The translations under genes were made by a program, and so were the position numbers. Below are positions 1 to 5,744 of a stretch of DNA of 8,764 nucleotides, one piece after another; the stretch's first letter is position 1, and each line of letters starts with the position of its first letter. Source of the stretch: Deltaproteobacteria bacterium (GTDB lineage: Bacteria > UBA10199 > SBBF01); assembly GCA_016207765.1 (NCBI GenBank), contig JACQOY010000031.1, positions 1 to 8,764 on the forward strand, given 5' to 3'. The notes beneath the pieces are model-generated. The model saw only the letters and a program-made list of their open reading frames with translations. It was not told the DNA's origin and made no database searches.

Positions 1-2
1 GG

Positions 3-1142
3 ATGTCTTCCCGCCAAGCCACATTGATCATCGCCGCCCCGGAGGCCGATTCCAACCTCTATTACGCCTGCCGCTTTCTGGCCCCGGACCCCATCATCTA
101 TTTTGAAACCGGGGATAAAAAACATCTCGTCCTCTCCGACCTCGAGATCGATCGGGCGCGTGAACAGGCAGATGTCGACAAAATTCTCTCTCTTGCCGAC
201 ACTCTCAAGGGTCTTCGAAAGCAGAAAAAAAGTTCTGCACCCATTTACACCCGCATTGTCGACCTGATTTTCAAGGCCAAAAAAATAAGGGAAATCGTCG
301 TTCCGGCCAATTTTCCGGCGCAATATTTTCAGGCCTTGAAAGGCTTTGGCTACAGGATGACGGTGAAAGCAGATCCATTTTTTGAGGCGCGATTGATCAA
401 GTCTCCGGAGGAAAAAAAGCTGATCCGCCATGCGTTGAAACAGGTGGAAACGGCGTTGGGAGAAACGGTCCATTTTCTTCAAACATGCAAAATCAGGGGA
501 AAATATGTTTATCACGGGCGGGAAAAAATCACCTCCGAATTTCTTCAGAACCAAATCAATTCACGTCTCATGGAGCTTGGGTGCGTCGCCAATCACACCA
601 TTGTCGCCTCGGGCCCACAGGGGAGCCTGCCGCACCATGAAGGAAGCGGCCCCATTCTGGCCCACACGCCGATCATTTTTGATATTTTTCCGCGCGACAG
701 CCGTAGCCGGTACTTTGCCGACATGACACGGACCATGGTGAAAGGAAAAGCAAGTGCCGAGGTGAAGAAAATGTATCAGGCCGTTTTGGAGGCCAATACC
801 CGCGGTCGGGAAATGGCTTCGGCCGGTGTCACCGGCAAGGCCGTCCATCTGGCCGCCACCGTCTGCATGGAGAAAAGGGGTTTTAAGACGGGGAAGATGA
901 ACGGGTGCATGCAGGGTTTTATCCACTCAACCGGACACGGTCTGGGACTCGATATTCACGAACTCCCATCGGTCAGCCTGGCCGGGGGAAAATTGAAAAC
1001 GGGAAATGTCATTACCATTGAACCGGGGCTCTACTACCGGAAACATGGCGGGATCCGGATTGAGGACGTGGTGTACGTGACAAAAAACGGGTCTGAGGCA
1101 TTGACAAAATTTCCGCGGGTTTTGGAGGTTGATCGTTTGTAG
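3..1142 (+). CDS. M24-family metallopeptidase (Xaa-Pro aminopeptidase/prolidase type)
   Basis: A probable cytoplasmic di-metal aminopeptidase or dipeptidase that cleaves bonds preceding proline. The 379-residue protein has the two-part M24 layout: an N-terminal creatinase-like domain (about 1-130) and a C-terminal pita-bread catalytic domain (about 135-379). All five expected metal ligands can be placed: D227 in FDIFPRD, D240 in YFADMTRT, H312 in STGHGLGLDIHE, E340 in TIEPGLYY and E354 in IRIEDVV. H211/H212 in LPHHEGSG and H319 fit the substrate-side histidines. The gene is therefore probably active, though Xaa-Pro aminopeptidase and prolidase cannot be told apart here. The ATG lies only two bases from the window edge, so its ribosome-binding site is unseen and a start further upstream is possible. 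The stop codon TAG (1140-1142) lies inside the GTAG head of the palindromic repeat that follows, so the last residues may have been set by repeat insertion. Confidence 0.9.
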   Translation: MSSRQATLIIAAPEADSNLYYACRFLAPDPIIYFETGDKKHLVLSDLEIDRAREQADVDKILSLADTLKGLRKQKKSSAPIYTRIVDLIFKAKKIREIVVPANFPAQYFQALKGFGYRMTVKADPFFEARLIKSPEEKKLIRHALKQVETALGETVHFLQTCKIRGKYVYHGREKITSEFLQNQINSRLMELGCVANHTIVASGPQGSLPHHEGSGPILAHTPIIFDIFPRDSRSRYFADMTRTMVKGKASAEVKKMYQAVLEANTRGREMASAGVTGKAVHLAATVCMEKRGFKTGKMNGCMQGFIHSTGHGLGLDIHELPSVSLAGGKLKTGNVITIEPGLYYRKHGGIRIEDVVYVTKNGSEALTKFPRVLEVDRL

Positions 1143-1326
1143 GGGCGCGATTCATCGCGCCCGGGGAAGGGCGTAACCGCATACCCCACAAGGGGGCTCC
1201 TTCGGTGAAGAGCGGCCACCCTTTACAGCGTAAGCAGTCCCTCTTTATGGGATGTGGTGGGGTTGCCCTGCCTGGAGGGCGGCCACCCCATAAAGAGGGG
1301 CCATTCAGGCACAGGGCCGCCCCTAC
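1139..1326. repeat. Composite REP-like element with inverted GTAGGGGCG ends
   Basis: This fills the gap between the M24 gene and the SHOCT gene. It opens with GTAGGGGCG (1139-1147) and closes with the exact reverse complement CGCCCCTAC (1318-1326). The left end is GTAG followed by a 9-bp stem GGGCGCGAT / ATCGCGCCC around a two-base centre (1143-1162). Inside are a perfect 13-bp inverted repeat, CCCTCTTTATGGG at 1239-1251 with its complement at 1287-1299, and a 10-bp direct repeat GCGGCCACCC at 1212-1221 and 1279-1288. A GTAG tetranucleotide ahead of a stem-loop is the known hallmark of REP elements mobilised by REP-associated tyrosine transposases (RAYTs). No RAYT gene is in the window. Both outer ends touch gene stops: TAG of the M24 gene lies inside the element, and the SHOCT gene's TGA lies one base outside it. 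Confidence 0.75.
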
Positions 1327-1327
1327 A

Positions 1328-2203
1328 TCAAATGTCCGACAAAATCTCCTTCCTCTTCTGCTGGTATTCCTGCTCGCTGATCAGTTTTTCCGCCTTCAAC
1401 TTTTCCAACTGACGCAAGCGTCCCGCCACATCGGCGGATGTAGATGTTGAAGGAGAGCTTGTCGTCGACACAGATGGTGCAACACCGCTTTCCTCTTCGT
1501 CCGTCTTCTTCTTTTTCTTTTCCTTCTTGGCCTTTTTACCCTTCATCGCCTCTTCCTCCGCCCTCTGCTCCTCCTCTTGTTCGATATGCGCCTGTTGGAC
1601 GAAATCGTAATTGGTATCGAGGACGATTTCGGTGGCTGATGTATAGGAAAGCTGTTGCCCCTCATTGGCCTCGAGGGTCACCCGCAGGGACTTGGCGTTC
1701 CGAACGGCCCGGTCCATCTGAGCCGAGGCCTCGTAGTCGCCGGTAATTTTGGCAAAAAGTTTGGCAAACTGAAAATGAATGCCGTCATCCGCGGCCCAGA
1801 CATTTCCCATGGTCAGACGGTCATTCCGCAGGATGAAAAAGGGGCGTTTGTGAATGATTGAAAAATTCACCACCTGGTCGGGAGTGGCCTTGGCCAACGC
1901 CTCGACAATGAAGGGGGCGTATTTCCGCGCCTCGTAGGAATTAAACACATCGGCCGAATCGATTTCCTTCTTCAAAACATACCGTTTGGAAATTTTGATG
2001 GACAGAAGCATCCCTTCCATCTGCTCCACCGTCAAAGCGGTATAGGGATGTTTCAATGAACCAAGCGGCACACTTTTGGGCGAAGCCTTGTCGATTTTTA
2101 CCCAATTGATCCGCTGTCGATAAACATAGTCGGCATCAGCCAGGGCAAAGCCCGATTGCAGGAAAGCAAGGGAAAGAAACAAAAAAACACTAAAAAGTTT
2201 CAT
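1328..2203 (-). CDS. Exported protein with C-terminal SHOCT domain
   Basis: The function is unknown. The 291-residue product opens with a clear Sec signal peptide (MKLFSVFLFLSLAFLQSGFA, then LADA), probably cut after A22, so it acts in the periplasm or cell envelope. Residues 23-205 form a globular region that I do not recognise. Residues 206-238 are a highly charged Glu/Lys stretch with long lysine runs. Residues 239-258 are a Ser/Thr linker. Residues 261-291 (RLRQLEKLKAEKLISEQEY...) match the SHOCT pattern, a short C-terminal helix pair often found on membrane or envelope proteins and thought to mediate oligomerisation. The ATG lies 12 bases after the stop of the BON gene, so the two are probably co-transcribed. 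The spacer is AT-rich without a clear Shine-Dalgarno site, which suggests translation coupled to the BON gene. Its TGA stop abuts the GTAG repeat element. Confidence 0.8.
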   Translation of the reverse strand: MKLFSVFLFLSLAFLQSGFALADADYVYRQRINWVKIDKASPKSVPLGSLKHPYTALTVEQMEGMLLSIKISKRYVLKKEIDSADVFNSYEARKYAPFIVEALAKATPDQVVNFSIIHKRPFFILRNDRLTMGNVWAADDGIHFQFAKLFAKITGDYEASAQMDRAVRNAKSLRVTLEANEGQQLSYTSATEIVLDTNYDFVQQAHIEQEEEQRAEEEAMKGKKAKKEKKKKKTDEEESGVAPSVSTTSSPSTSTSADVAGRLRQLEKLKAEKLISEQEYQQKRKEILSDI

Positions 2204-2215
2204 GGGATATATTTT

Positions 2216-2695
2216 TTAGTCCGGGGTTACCTGCGGAGCTTTTTCTTCCGCAAGCTGGTCGGGCTCGTTTGCTTCCGGCTCCGCTTCATTGTCATCGATT
2301 GTTTTTGCAGAATCTTTCTCCACAACATCCTCTTCTTCCACAATAGTCTTGCGCTTTGGGGAAGAAGACTTCACAGGGGCCTCTTCATTACGAAGCACGA
2401 GGTATGACTTGACCTCTTTAACCCCGGCTTGCTGTTCCGCCATTTCGATGGCCCGATAAATTTGGTCCTGCGACTCAACCCGACCGCGCAGGCTGACCAC
2501 CCCTTTCCAGGTATCGATATCGATCTGGAAAGCCTTTATCGTCTTGTCTTTCATGAACCTGGTTTTGAGCTTGTTGGTGATAACGGCGTCATCCAGCGTC
2601 TCCCCCATACTTCGGCGCGTAGCGGTGGCAGAGCAGTGGATCAGTGCCGGCAAGGCAAAAATCATTAAAAACAGGGAAAAAAAGCGTTTGTTCAT
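2216..2695 (-). CDS. BON-domain lipoprotein
   Basis: A probable envelope lipoprotein of 159 residues. The hydrophobic N-terminus MNKRFFSLFLMIFALPALIHC places a cysteine at position 21 in a lipobox-like LIHC. Histidine just before the cysteine is unusual, so lipidation is likely but not certain. Residues about 36-102 form a BON domain (LDDAVITNKLKTRFMKD..., GVVSLRGRV, AIEMAEQQAGVKEVKSYLVL), the phospholipid-binding fold of OsmY and DolP-type proteins linked to outer-membrane integrity. Residues 105-159 are an acidic, probably disordered tail. The frame stays open upstream to an ATG at 2782. I chose 2695 because the signal peptide starts there and because the preceding bases are a repeat also found before coaD, where it likewise ends at the start codon. 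There is no Shine-Dalgarno site; a hairpin occupies that position. The SHOCT-protein gene follows after 12 bp. Confidence 0.85.
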   Translation of the reverse strand: MNKRFFSLFLMIFALPALIHCSATATRRSMGETLDDAVITNKLKTRFMKDKTIKAFQIDIDTWKGVVSLRGRVESQDQIYRAIEMAEQQAGVKEVKSYLVLRNEEAPVKSSSPKRKTIVEEEDVVEKDSAKTIDDNEAEPEANEPDQLAEEKAPQVTPD

Positions 2696-2766
2696 AATTT
2701 TGTATGTTTCGTCCTGCGGCGAAACACCACGAGTTGCATGTGATTCACCCACCAAACCCTTGCGAA
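2693..2766 (-). repeat. Leader repeat copy 1, with hairpin before the BON start codon
   Basis: By hand alignment these 74 bases match the coaD leader (3976-4047) at roughly three quarters of positions, with one or two single-base gaps. On the minus strand both contain TTCG, then TTGGTG, then TCWCATG, then GTGRTGTTTCGCC, then ACGAAACATACAAAA, and both end on the start codon (TATGAA). The stem TGTTTCG / CGAAACA (2705-2726 here) encloses an 8-base loop and ends 9 bases before the ATG. It therefore occupies the region where a Shine-Dalgarno site would lie. It could be a regulatory RNA leader or a small mobile repeat that landed at the gene start. Confidence 0.7.
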
Positions 2767-3045
2767 ATTTACACAGCAACAAAGAAAGGCGACTTTTACT
2801 TCAATCACCCGGTGGTGTCAACTCTTCGAGAAGACACCGGGTAAACTCTTTCAACGAACCATTCCACATCATCGGTCTGTTTATCCCGTAAAAAACTCGG
2901 CCCCTCCTTGAAATGGCCCCCTTGTGCGGTGGGGCCGAAAATCAGATTGTTTTTTTCGGGATCGAAACTCGGGGGCTTGCCCCCGAGAATTTCATCCGGT
3001 CATTTATTTGTTTTGAAAGCCGCTTTATTTATGGTAAAAGGGCCT
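2767..3045. other. Divergent intergenic region with three hairpins, no convincing gene
   Basis: This is most of the roughly 350 bases between the divergent BON and DUF4190 genes. It must contain the promoters for both directions, but I cannot place either with confidence. It holds a hairpin at 2807-2842 (GGTGTC / GACACC extended by ACCC / GGGT across a three-base bulge), GGCCCC / GGGGCC pairings within 2897-2938, and a very stable stem CTCGGGGG / CCCCCGAG with a CTTG loop at 2968-2987. None has a downstream T-run in either direction that would make it a standard terminator. Confidence 0.5.
2968..2987. repeat. GC-rich perfect hairpin (8-bp stem, 4-base loop)
   Basis: CTCGGGGG pairs perfectly with CCCCCGAG around the loop CTTG. 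It lies about 60 bases before the DUF4190 start and about 270 bases upstream of the BON gene on the other strand. A T-run (2950-2956) precedes it on the plus strand, but no T-run follows it on either strand. A small extragenic palindrome is therefore a better reading than an intrinsic terminator. Confidence 0.5.
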
Positions 3046-3417
3046 ATGGTTGACACTCCAACAAGCGGCGGCTCAATTCCCACAGGACAACCGGCTCAAG
3101 CCGTTCAACCGGTTTCCCCCGCCCCCGGCGGACCGGCAACCCCTTCACCAACAAGCACCCGTTCGATCGTGGCGCTGGTTCTGGGGATCCTTTCCCTTAC
3201 CTGTTGCGGCTTTTTTAGCGGTGTTCCGGCTATTTTTTTGGGCCGGGCTGAACTGCAGGGCATCGACGCCGGCCAAATTCCGGCCTCCAACCGGACCCTT
3301 GCCAAGGTCGGGATGGTCTTGGGAATTATTGGAACCGCCCTTTCCTGTTTGGGAACTCTCGTCTACGTGGCCCTCATCGCCCTTGGAATATCCAGCGGAA
3401 TGATGCAGAACATGTAG
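3046..3417 (+). CDS. DUF4190-type small membrane protein
   Basis: A 123-residue protein of unknown function. An N-terminal Pro/Gly/Ser/Thr-rich, probably disordered cytoplasmic segment (about 1-38) precedes two hydrophobic helices. The region STRSIVALVLGILSLTCCGFFSGVPAIFLGRAEL, then ASNRTLAKVGMVLGIIGTALSCLG, follows the DUF4190 pattern: a helix, a short loop ending in a conserved small-residue/LG turn, then a second helix beginning AKVGMVLG. Such proteins are small inner-membrane proteins without an assigned role. The frame stays open back to 2908, and ATG at 3031 is an alternative start five codons earlier. I prefer 3046 because AAAAGGG (3036-3042) lies just before it, though at short spacing. 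The segment from 2908 overlaps hairpins and does not look like protein. rsmD begins 13 bases after the stop, so this is probably the first gene of the rsmD-coaD-aminotransferase run. Confidence 0.75.
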   Translation: MVDTPTSGGSIPTGQPAQAVQPVSPAPGGPATPSPTSTRSIVALVLGILSLTCCGFFSGVPAIFLGRAELQGIDAGQIPASNRTLAKVGMVLGIIGTALSCLGTLVYVALIALGISSGMMQNM

Positions 3418-3430
3418 GCGGCAGGGTTCT

Positions 3431-3985
3431 ATGCGCATCATTTCCGGTTTGGCCAAAGGGAGAAGACTCTACGGCCCAAAAAGTCCGTCGATTCGTCCCG
3501 TTTCCGACAAGGTAAAAGGGGCTCTTTTTAACATTCTTCCCTCCCTGGAAGGATGTCGTGTCCTCGATTTGTTTGCCGGAAGCGGAAGTGTGGGGCTGGA
3601 GGCGGCCAGCCGTGGGGCCGATCACGTGGTCTTTGTCGACGCCTCGCCACAGGCACTGGCCCTTCTTCAAAAAAACATCCGGCAGTGCGGCTTTGAAAGA
3701 CAGACAACCGTTATTCGCGGCACGGTGCCGGAAATCATCAAACGCCTCGCCCGCAAGGAATTGAAATTCGACGCCATCTTTGTCGATCCCCCATACGATA
3801 AAAATCTGGTCAATCCGACGCTTGAAGCCTTGATCGAGAATAAACTCATTGACGCTCAAACGGATATCATAATAGAACATTCTCCGCGTGAAGTGCCCGA
3901 TTGCGGCGGCCTTGCCGTCGCAGACCAAAGAAAATATGGGCAGACCTTCGTCACTTTTATGAGATTACCGAGTCATTCGGAATAG
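3431..3985 (+). CDS. rsmD: 16S rRNA (guanine(966)-N2)-methyltransferase RsmD
   Basis: This cytoplasmic enzyme uses S-adenosylmethionine to methylate N2 of G966 in 16S rRNA during assembly of the small ribosomal subunit. The 184-residue protein is full length. The N-terminus MRIISGLAKGRRLYGPKS...IRPVSDKVKGALFNIL is the standard RsmD opening. SAM-binding motif I is DLFAGSGSVGLEAASRGA (46-63), with the acidic end of the second strand at VFVD (67-70). The catalytic motif is DPPY (119-122). The C-terminal RKYGQTFVTF is also typical. CAGGG lies a short distance before the ATG. The rsmD-coaD order seen here recurs in many bacteria. The stop codon (3983-3985) lies within the first bases of the leader repeat that runs on to the coaD start. 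Confidence 0.96.
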   Translation: MRIISGLAKGRRLYGPKSPSIRPVSDKVKGALFNILPSLEGCRVLDLFAGSGSVGLEAASRGADHVVFVDASPQALALLQKNIRQCGFERQTTVIRGTVPEIIKRLARKELKFDAIFVDPPYDKNLVNPTLEALIENKLIDAQTDIIIEHSPREVPDCGGLAVADQRKYGQTFVTFMRLPSHSE

Positions 3986-4047
3986 CTTGGTGTTCGTCTC
4001 ATGTGCCAAGTGATGTTTCGCCACTGAACGAAACATACAAAAATATG
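3976..4047 (+). repeat. Leader repeat copy 2, spanning the rsmD-coaD junction
   Basis: This repeat resembles the leader of the BON gene (2693-2766, opposite strand). It fills the entire 59-base gap between rsmD and coaD and includes the rsmD stop and the coaD start codon. The stem ATGTTTCG / CGAAACAT (4013-4036) has an 8-base loop. Where this copy has an A-T outer pair, the BON copy can form G-U, so pairing is kept although the base differs. The 7-bp core stem ends 9 bases before the ATG in both copies. A second possible stem, CTTGG (3986-3990) with CCAAG (4006-4010), occurs only in this copy. No Shine-Dalgarno sequence is present between hairpin and start. Confidence 0.7.
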
Positions 4048-4527
4048 AAAATCGCCCTTTGCCCCGGATCTTTCGACCCTCCAACCGACGGTCATATCAA
4101 TATCATCGACCGCGGATTGCGCATTTTCGACAAAATCATCGTGGCGGTGGCCATTAATCGTTCTAAAAAAGCGGTCTTCGAGCCGGAAGAACGTGTCGCC
4201 ATGCTAAGGGAGCTTTTGAAAGACAAAAAGGAGATCGAAATCGACTCCTTCGAGGGGCTTTTGGTCGATTACTGCCGCAAGAAAAAAATCAGCACGATCC
4301 TGCGCGGAATCAGGACGGTTTCCGATTACGAATACGAACTCCAAATGTCGCTCGCCAACCGGATATTGAATCCGGACATTGAAACCATATTCATGATGAC
4401 GGAAGGGCGGTATTCCCACATCAGTTCATCAATCATCAAGGAGGTCATTGCGTTTGGCGGTTCCGGAAACGGCATGATTCATTCGCTGGTTGAAAAAAAA
4501 TTAAAGGAAAAATTGAGGAAAAAATGA
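4045..4527 (+). CDS. coaD: Phosphopantetheine adenylyltransferase
   Basis: CoaD catalyses the fourth step of CoA synthesis: 4'-phosphopantetheine plus ATP gives dephospho-CoA plus pyrophosphate, in the cytoplasm. The 160-residue length is normal for the family. The N-terminal nucleotidyltransferase motif is PGSFDPPTDGHINIIDRG (7-24), with the T/HxGH signature as TDGH. NRSKKAVFEPEER (38-50) is the conserved segment after strand 2. RGIRTVSDYEYELQMSLANRIL (88-108) and the C-terminal HISSSIIKE (125-133), equivalent to the ISSS/T nucleotide-binding motif, are intact. The frame stays open upstream to 3901, but that extension lies inside rsmD and the repeat. M at 4045 fits the family start exactly. 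The stop overlaps the aminotransferase start (ATGA at 4524-4527), indicating translational coupling. CoaC and CoaB of the same pathway are encoded 3 kb downstream. Confidence 0.96.
   Translation: MKIALCPGSFDPPTDGHINIIDRGLRIFDKIIVAVAINRSKKAVFEPEERVAMLRELLKDKKEIEIDSFEGLLVDYCRKKKISTILRGIRTVSDYEYELQMSLANRILNPDIETIFMMTEGRYSHISSSIIKEVIAFGGSGNGMIHSLVEKKLKEKLRKK
4514..4519 (+). promoter_or_regulatory. Ribosome-binding site of the aminotransferase gene
   Basis: TGAGGA lies four bases before the ATG at 4524, inside the last codons of coaD. It supports this start and coupled translation of the two genes. Confidence 0.65.
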
Positions 4528-5720
4528 AACTCACCCAACGCGTTCAACGCATCAAACCCTCTCCCACGCTCGCCATCGACGCCAAGGCAAAGGCCTTGAA
4601 GGCCCAAGGGATTGATGTGGTCGGCTTTGGGGCCGGCGAGCCCGACTTCGATACGCCCGAAAACATCAAACGGGCGGCGATTCTTGCCATCGAAAACGGC
4701 TTCACCAAATACACCGCGGTCGGCGGAATCGACGCTCTCAAAGACGTCCTTATCGAAAAACTCAAAAAGGACAACGGCCTCACCTATTCACGCGAAGAAA
4801 TTCTCGTCTCGTGCGGCGGCAAACATTCCCTCTACAACATCGCCCAGGCCTTGTTCGAGGCGGGAGACGAGGTAATTATCCCCGCCCCCTATTGGGTCAG
4901 CTATCCCGACCAGGTTTTGTTGAACGACGCCAAACCGGTCATCCTCGAAACAACCGACAAAACCGGTTTCAAGGTCCTGCCGCAACAACTGGAAAAAGCG
5001 ATCACCCCAAAAACGAAGGCGTTTATCCTGAATTCCCCCTCAAATCCCACCGGAGCCGCCTACACGAAAGAAGAACAGGAAAAACTGGCGGCGATCATCG
5101 TCAAGCACGGAATCCTCTGCATTTCGGACGAGATCTACGAAAAAGTCGTCTACGACGGCTTTCGCCATGTGAGCATCGCCTCGCTGGGGGAAGAAATCAA
5201 AAAACTGACCATTACGGTCAACGGCGCTTCCAAGGTTTATTCAATGACCGGCTGGCGGATGGGTTTTTCAGCCGGCCCCAAAGAATGGATTTCCGCCATG
5301 ACCAAGATCCAGGGGCAAGTCACCTCCAACATCAATTCCATCACCCAAAAGGCTTGTGTGGAGGCTTATCAGGGCCCCCAGGATGCGGTTGTCAAAATGG
5401 TGTCCGAATTCGGACGCCGCCGCGATACGATTGTCGGCCGTTTGAACGCAATTCCCGGGGTCACCTGCCTCAAACCCAAAGGGGCCTTTTACGTCTTCCC
5501 GAACATTTCCTCCCTTTTCGGCAAAAAAACCCCTGCGGGAAAAAAGATCATCAACTCTGCGGAATTTGCGTCGTATCTTTTGGAAAATCACAAAGTGGCG
5601 GTTGTTTCCGGGGAGGGCTTCGGTGCCGAGGGCTTTATCCGGCTTTCCTACGCCACATCGATGGAAAACATCCAAAAGGGGCTGGACCGGATTGAGGAAG
5701 CGGCAAAGAAATTAATGTAG
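4524..5720 (+). CDS. Class I pyridoxal-phosphate aminotransferase, aspartate type
   Basis: A cytoplasmic fold-type I PLP enzyme, most like the bacterial Ib aspartate aminotransferases that interconvert aspartate/2-oxoglutarate and oxaloacetate/glutamate. Some members also use prephenate. The 398-residue length is normal. The N-terminal SPTLAIDAKAKALKAQGIDVVGFGAGEPDFDTPE is characteristic. Expected catalytic residues are present: N174 in SPSNPTG, D202 and Y205 in SDEIYEK, the Schiff-base lysine K237 in NGASKVYSMTGWRMGF, and carboxylate-binding R373 in FIRLSYA. TGAGGA (4514-4519) gives a good ribosome-binding site inside the coaD end. The start overlaps the coaD stop. The stop TAG (5718-5720) is contributed by a palindromic repeat, so the final residues (AAKKLM) may differ from relatives. 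Exact substrate preference cannot be set from sequence alone. Confidence 0.93.
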   Translation: MKLTQRVQRIKPSPTLAIDAKAKALKAQGIDVVGFGAGEPDFDTPENIKRAAILAIENGFTKYTAVGGIDALKDVLIEKLKKDNGLTYSREEILVSCGGKHSLYNIAQALFEAGDEVIIPAPYWVSYPDQVLLNDAKPVILETTDKTGFKVLPQQLEKAITPKTKAFILNSPSNPTGAAYTKEEQEKLAAIIVKHGILCISDEIYEKVVYDGFRHVSIASLGEEIKKLTITVNGASKVYSMTGWRMGFSAGPKEWISAMTKIQGQVTSNINSITQKACVEAYQGPQDAVVKMVSEFGRRRDTIVGRLNAIPGVTCLKPKGAFYVFPNISSLFGKKTPAGKKIINSAEFASYLLENHKVAVVSGEGFGAEGFIRLSYATSMENIQKGLDRIEEAAKKLM

Positions 5721-5744
5721 GGGCAATTCGTGAATTGCCCCTAC
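5717..5744. repeat. Perfect GTAG palindrome shared by two converging genes
   Basis: A 28-base perfect inverted repeat: GTAGGGGCAATTC, a GT centre, then GAATTGCCCCTAC. The GTAG head at each end contains a TAG stop: 5718-5720 for the plus-strand aminotransferase and 5741-5743 (read on the minus strand) for the lipoprotein. It has the GTAG plus stem-loop form of REP elements and shares GTAGGGGC with the element at 1139. The 13-bp stem could also act as a bidirectional transcription barrier, but neither side has a strong T-run. Confidence 0.85.

Noticed and set aside
1205..1450. A plus-strand frame through the composite repeat into the SHOCT gene.
   Set aside because: It is made of repeat sequence and the antisense of a well-supported gene.
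2802..3002. Minus-strand open frames: about 64 codons without an ATG ending at 2805, and a 23-codon ATG frame (MMWNGSLKEF...ELTPPGD) ending near 2802.
   Set aside because: Both read like plausible protein, but they are in different frames across the same hairpin-rich DNA. The longer has no ATG and neither has a ribosome-binding site or a recognised family. A gene remnant is possible but unsupported.
2908..3045. N-terminal extension of the DUF4190 protein from ATG 2908.
   Set aside because: It crosses two strong hairpins and its translation (MKWPPCAVGPK...) has no protein-like character; the family domain needs none of it.
3901..4044. N-terminal extension of CoaD to ATG 3901.
   Set aside because: It lies inside rsmD and the leader repeat; the CoaD family starts at MKIALCPGSFDP.
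4811..5695. A 294-codon plus-strand frame inside the aminotransferase gene.
   Set aside because: It is a shadow frame rich in Arg, Pro and Gly; the aminotransferase has every catalytic residue in its own frame.
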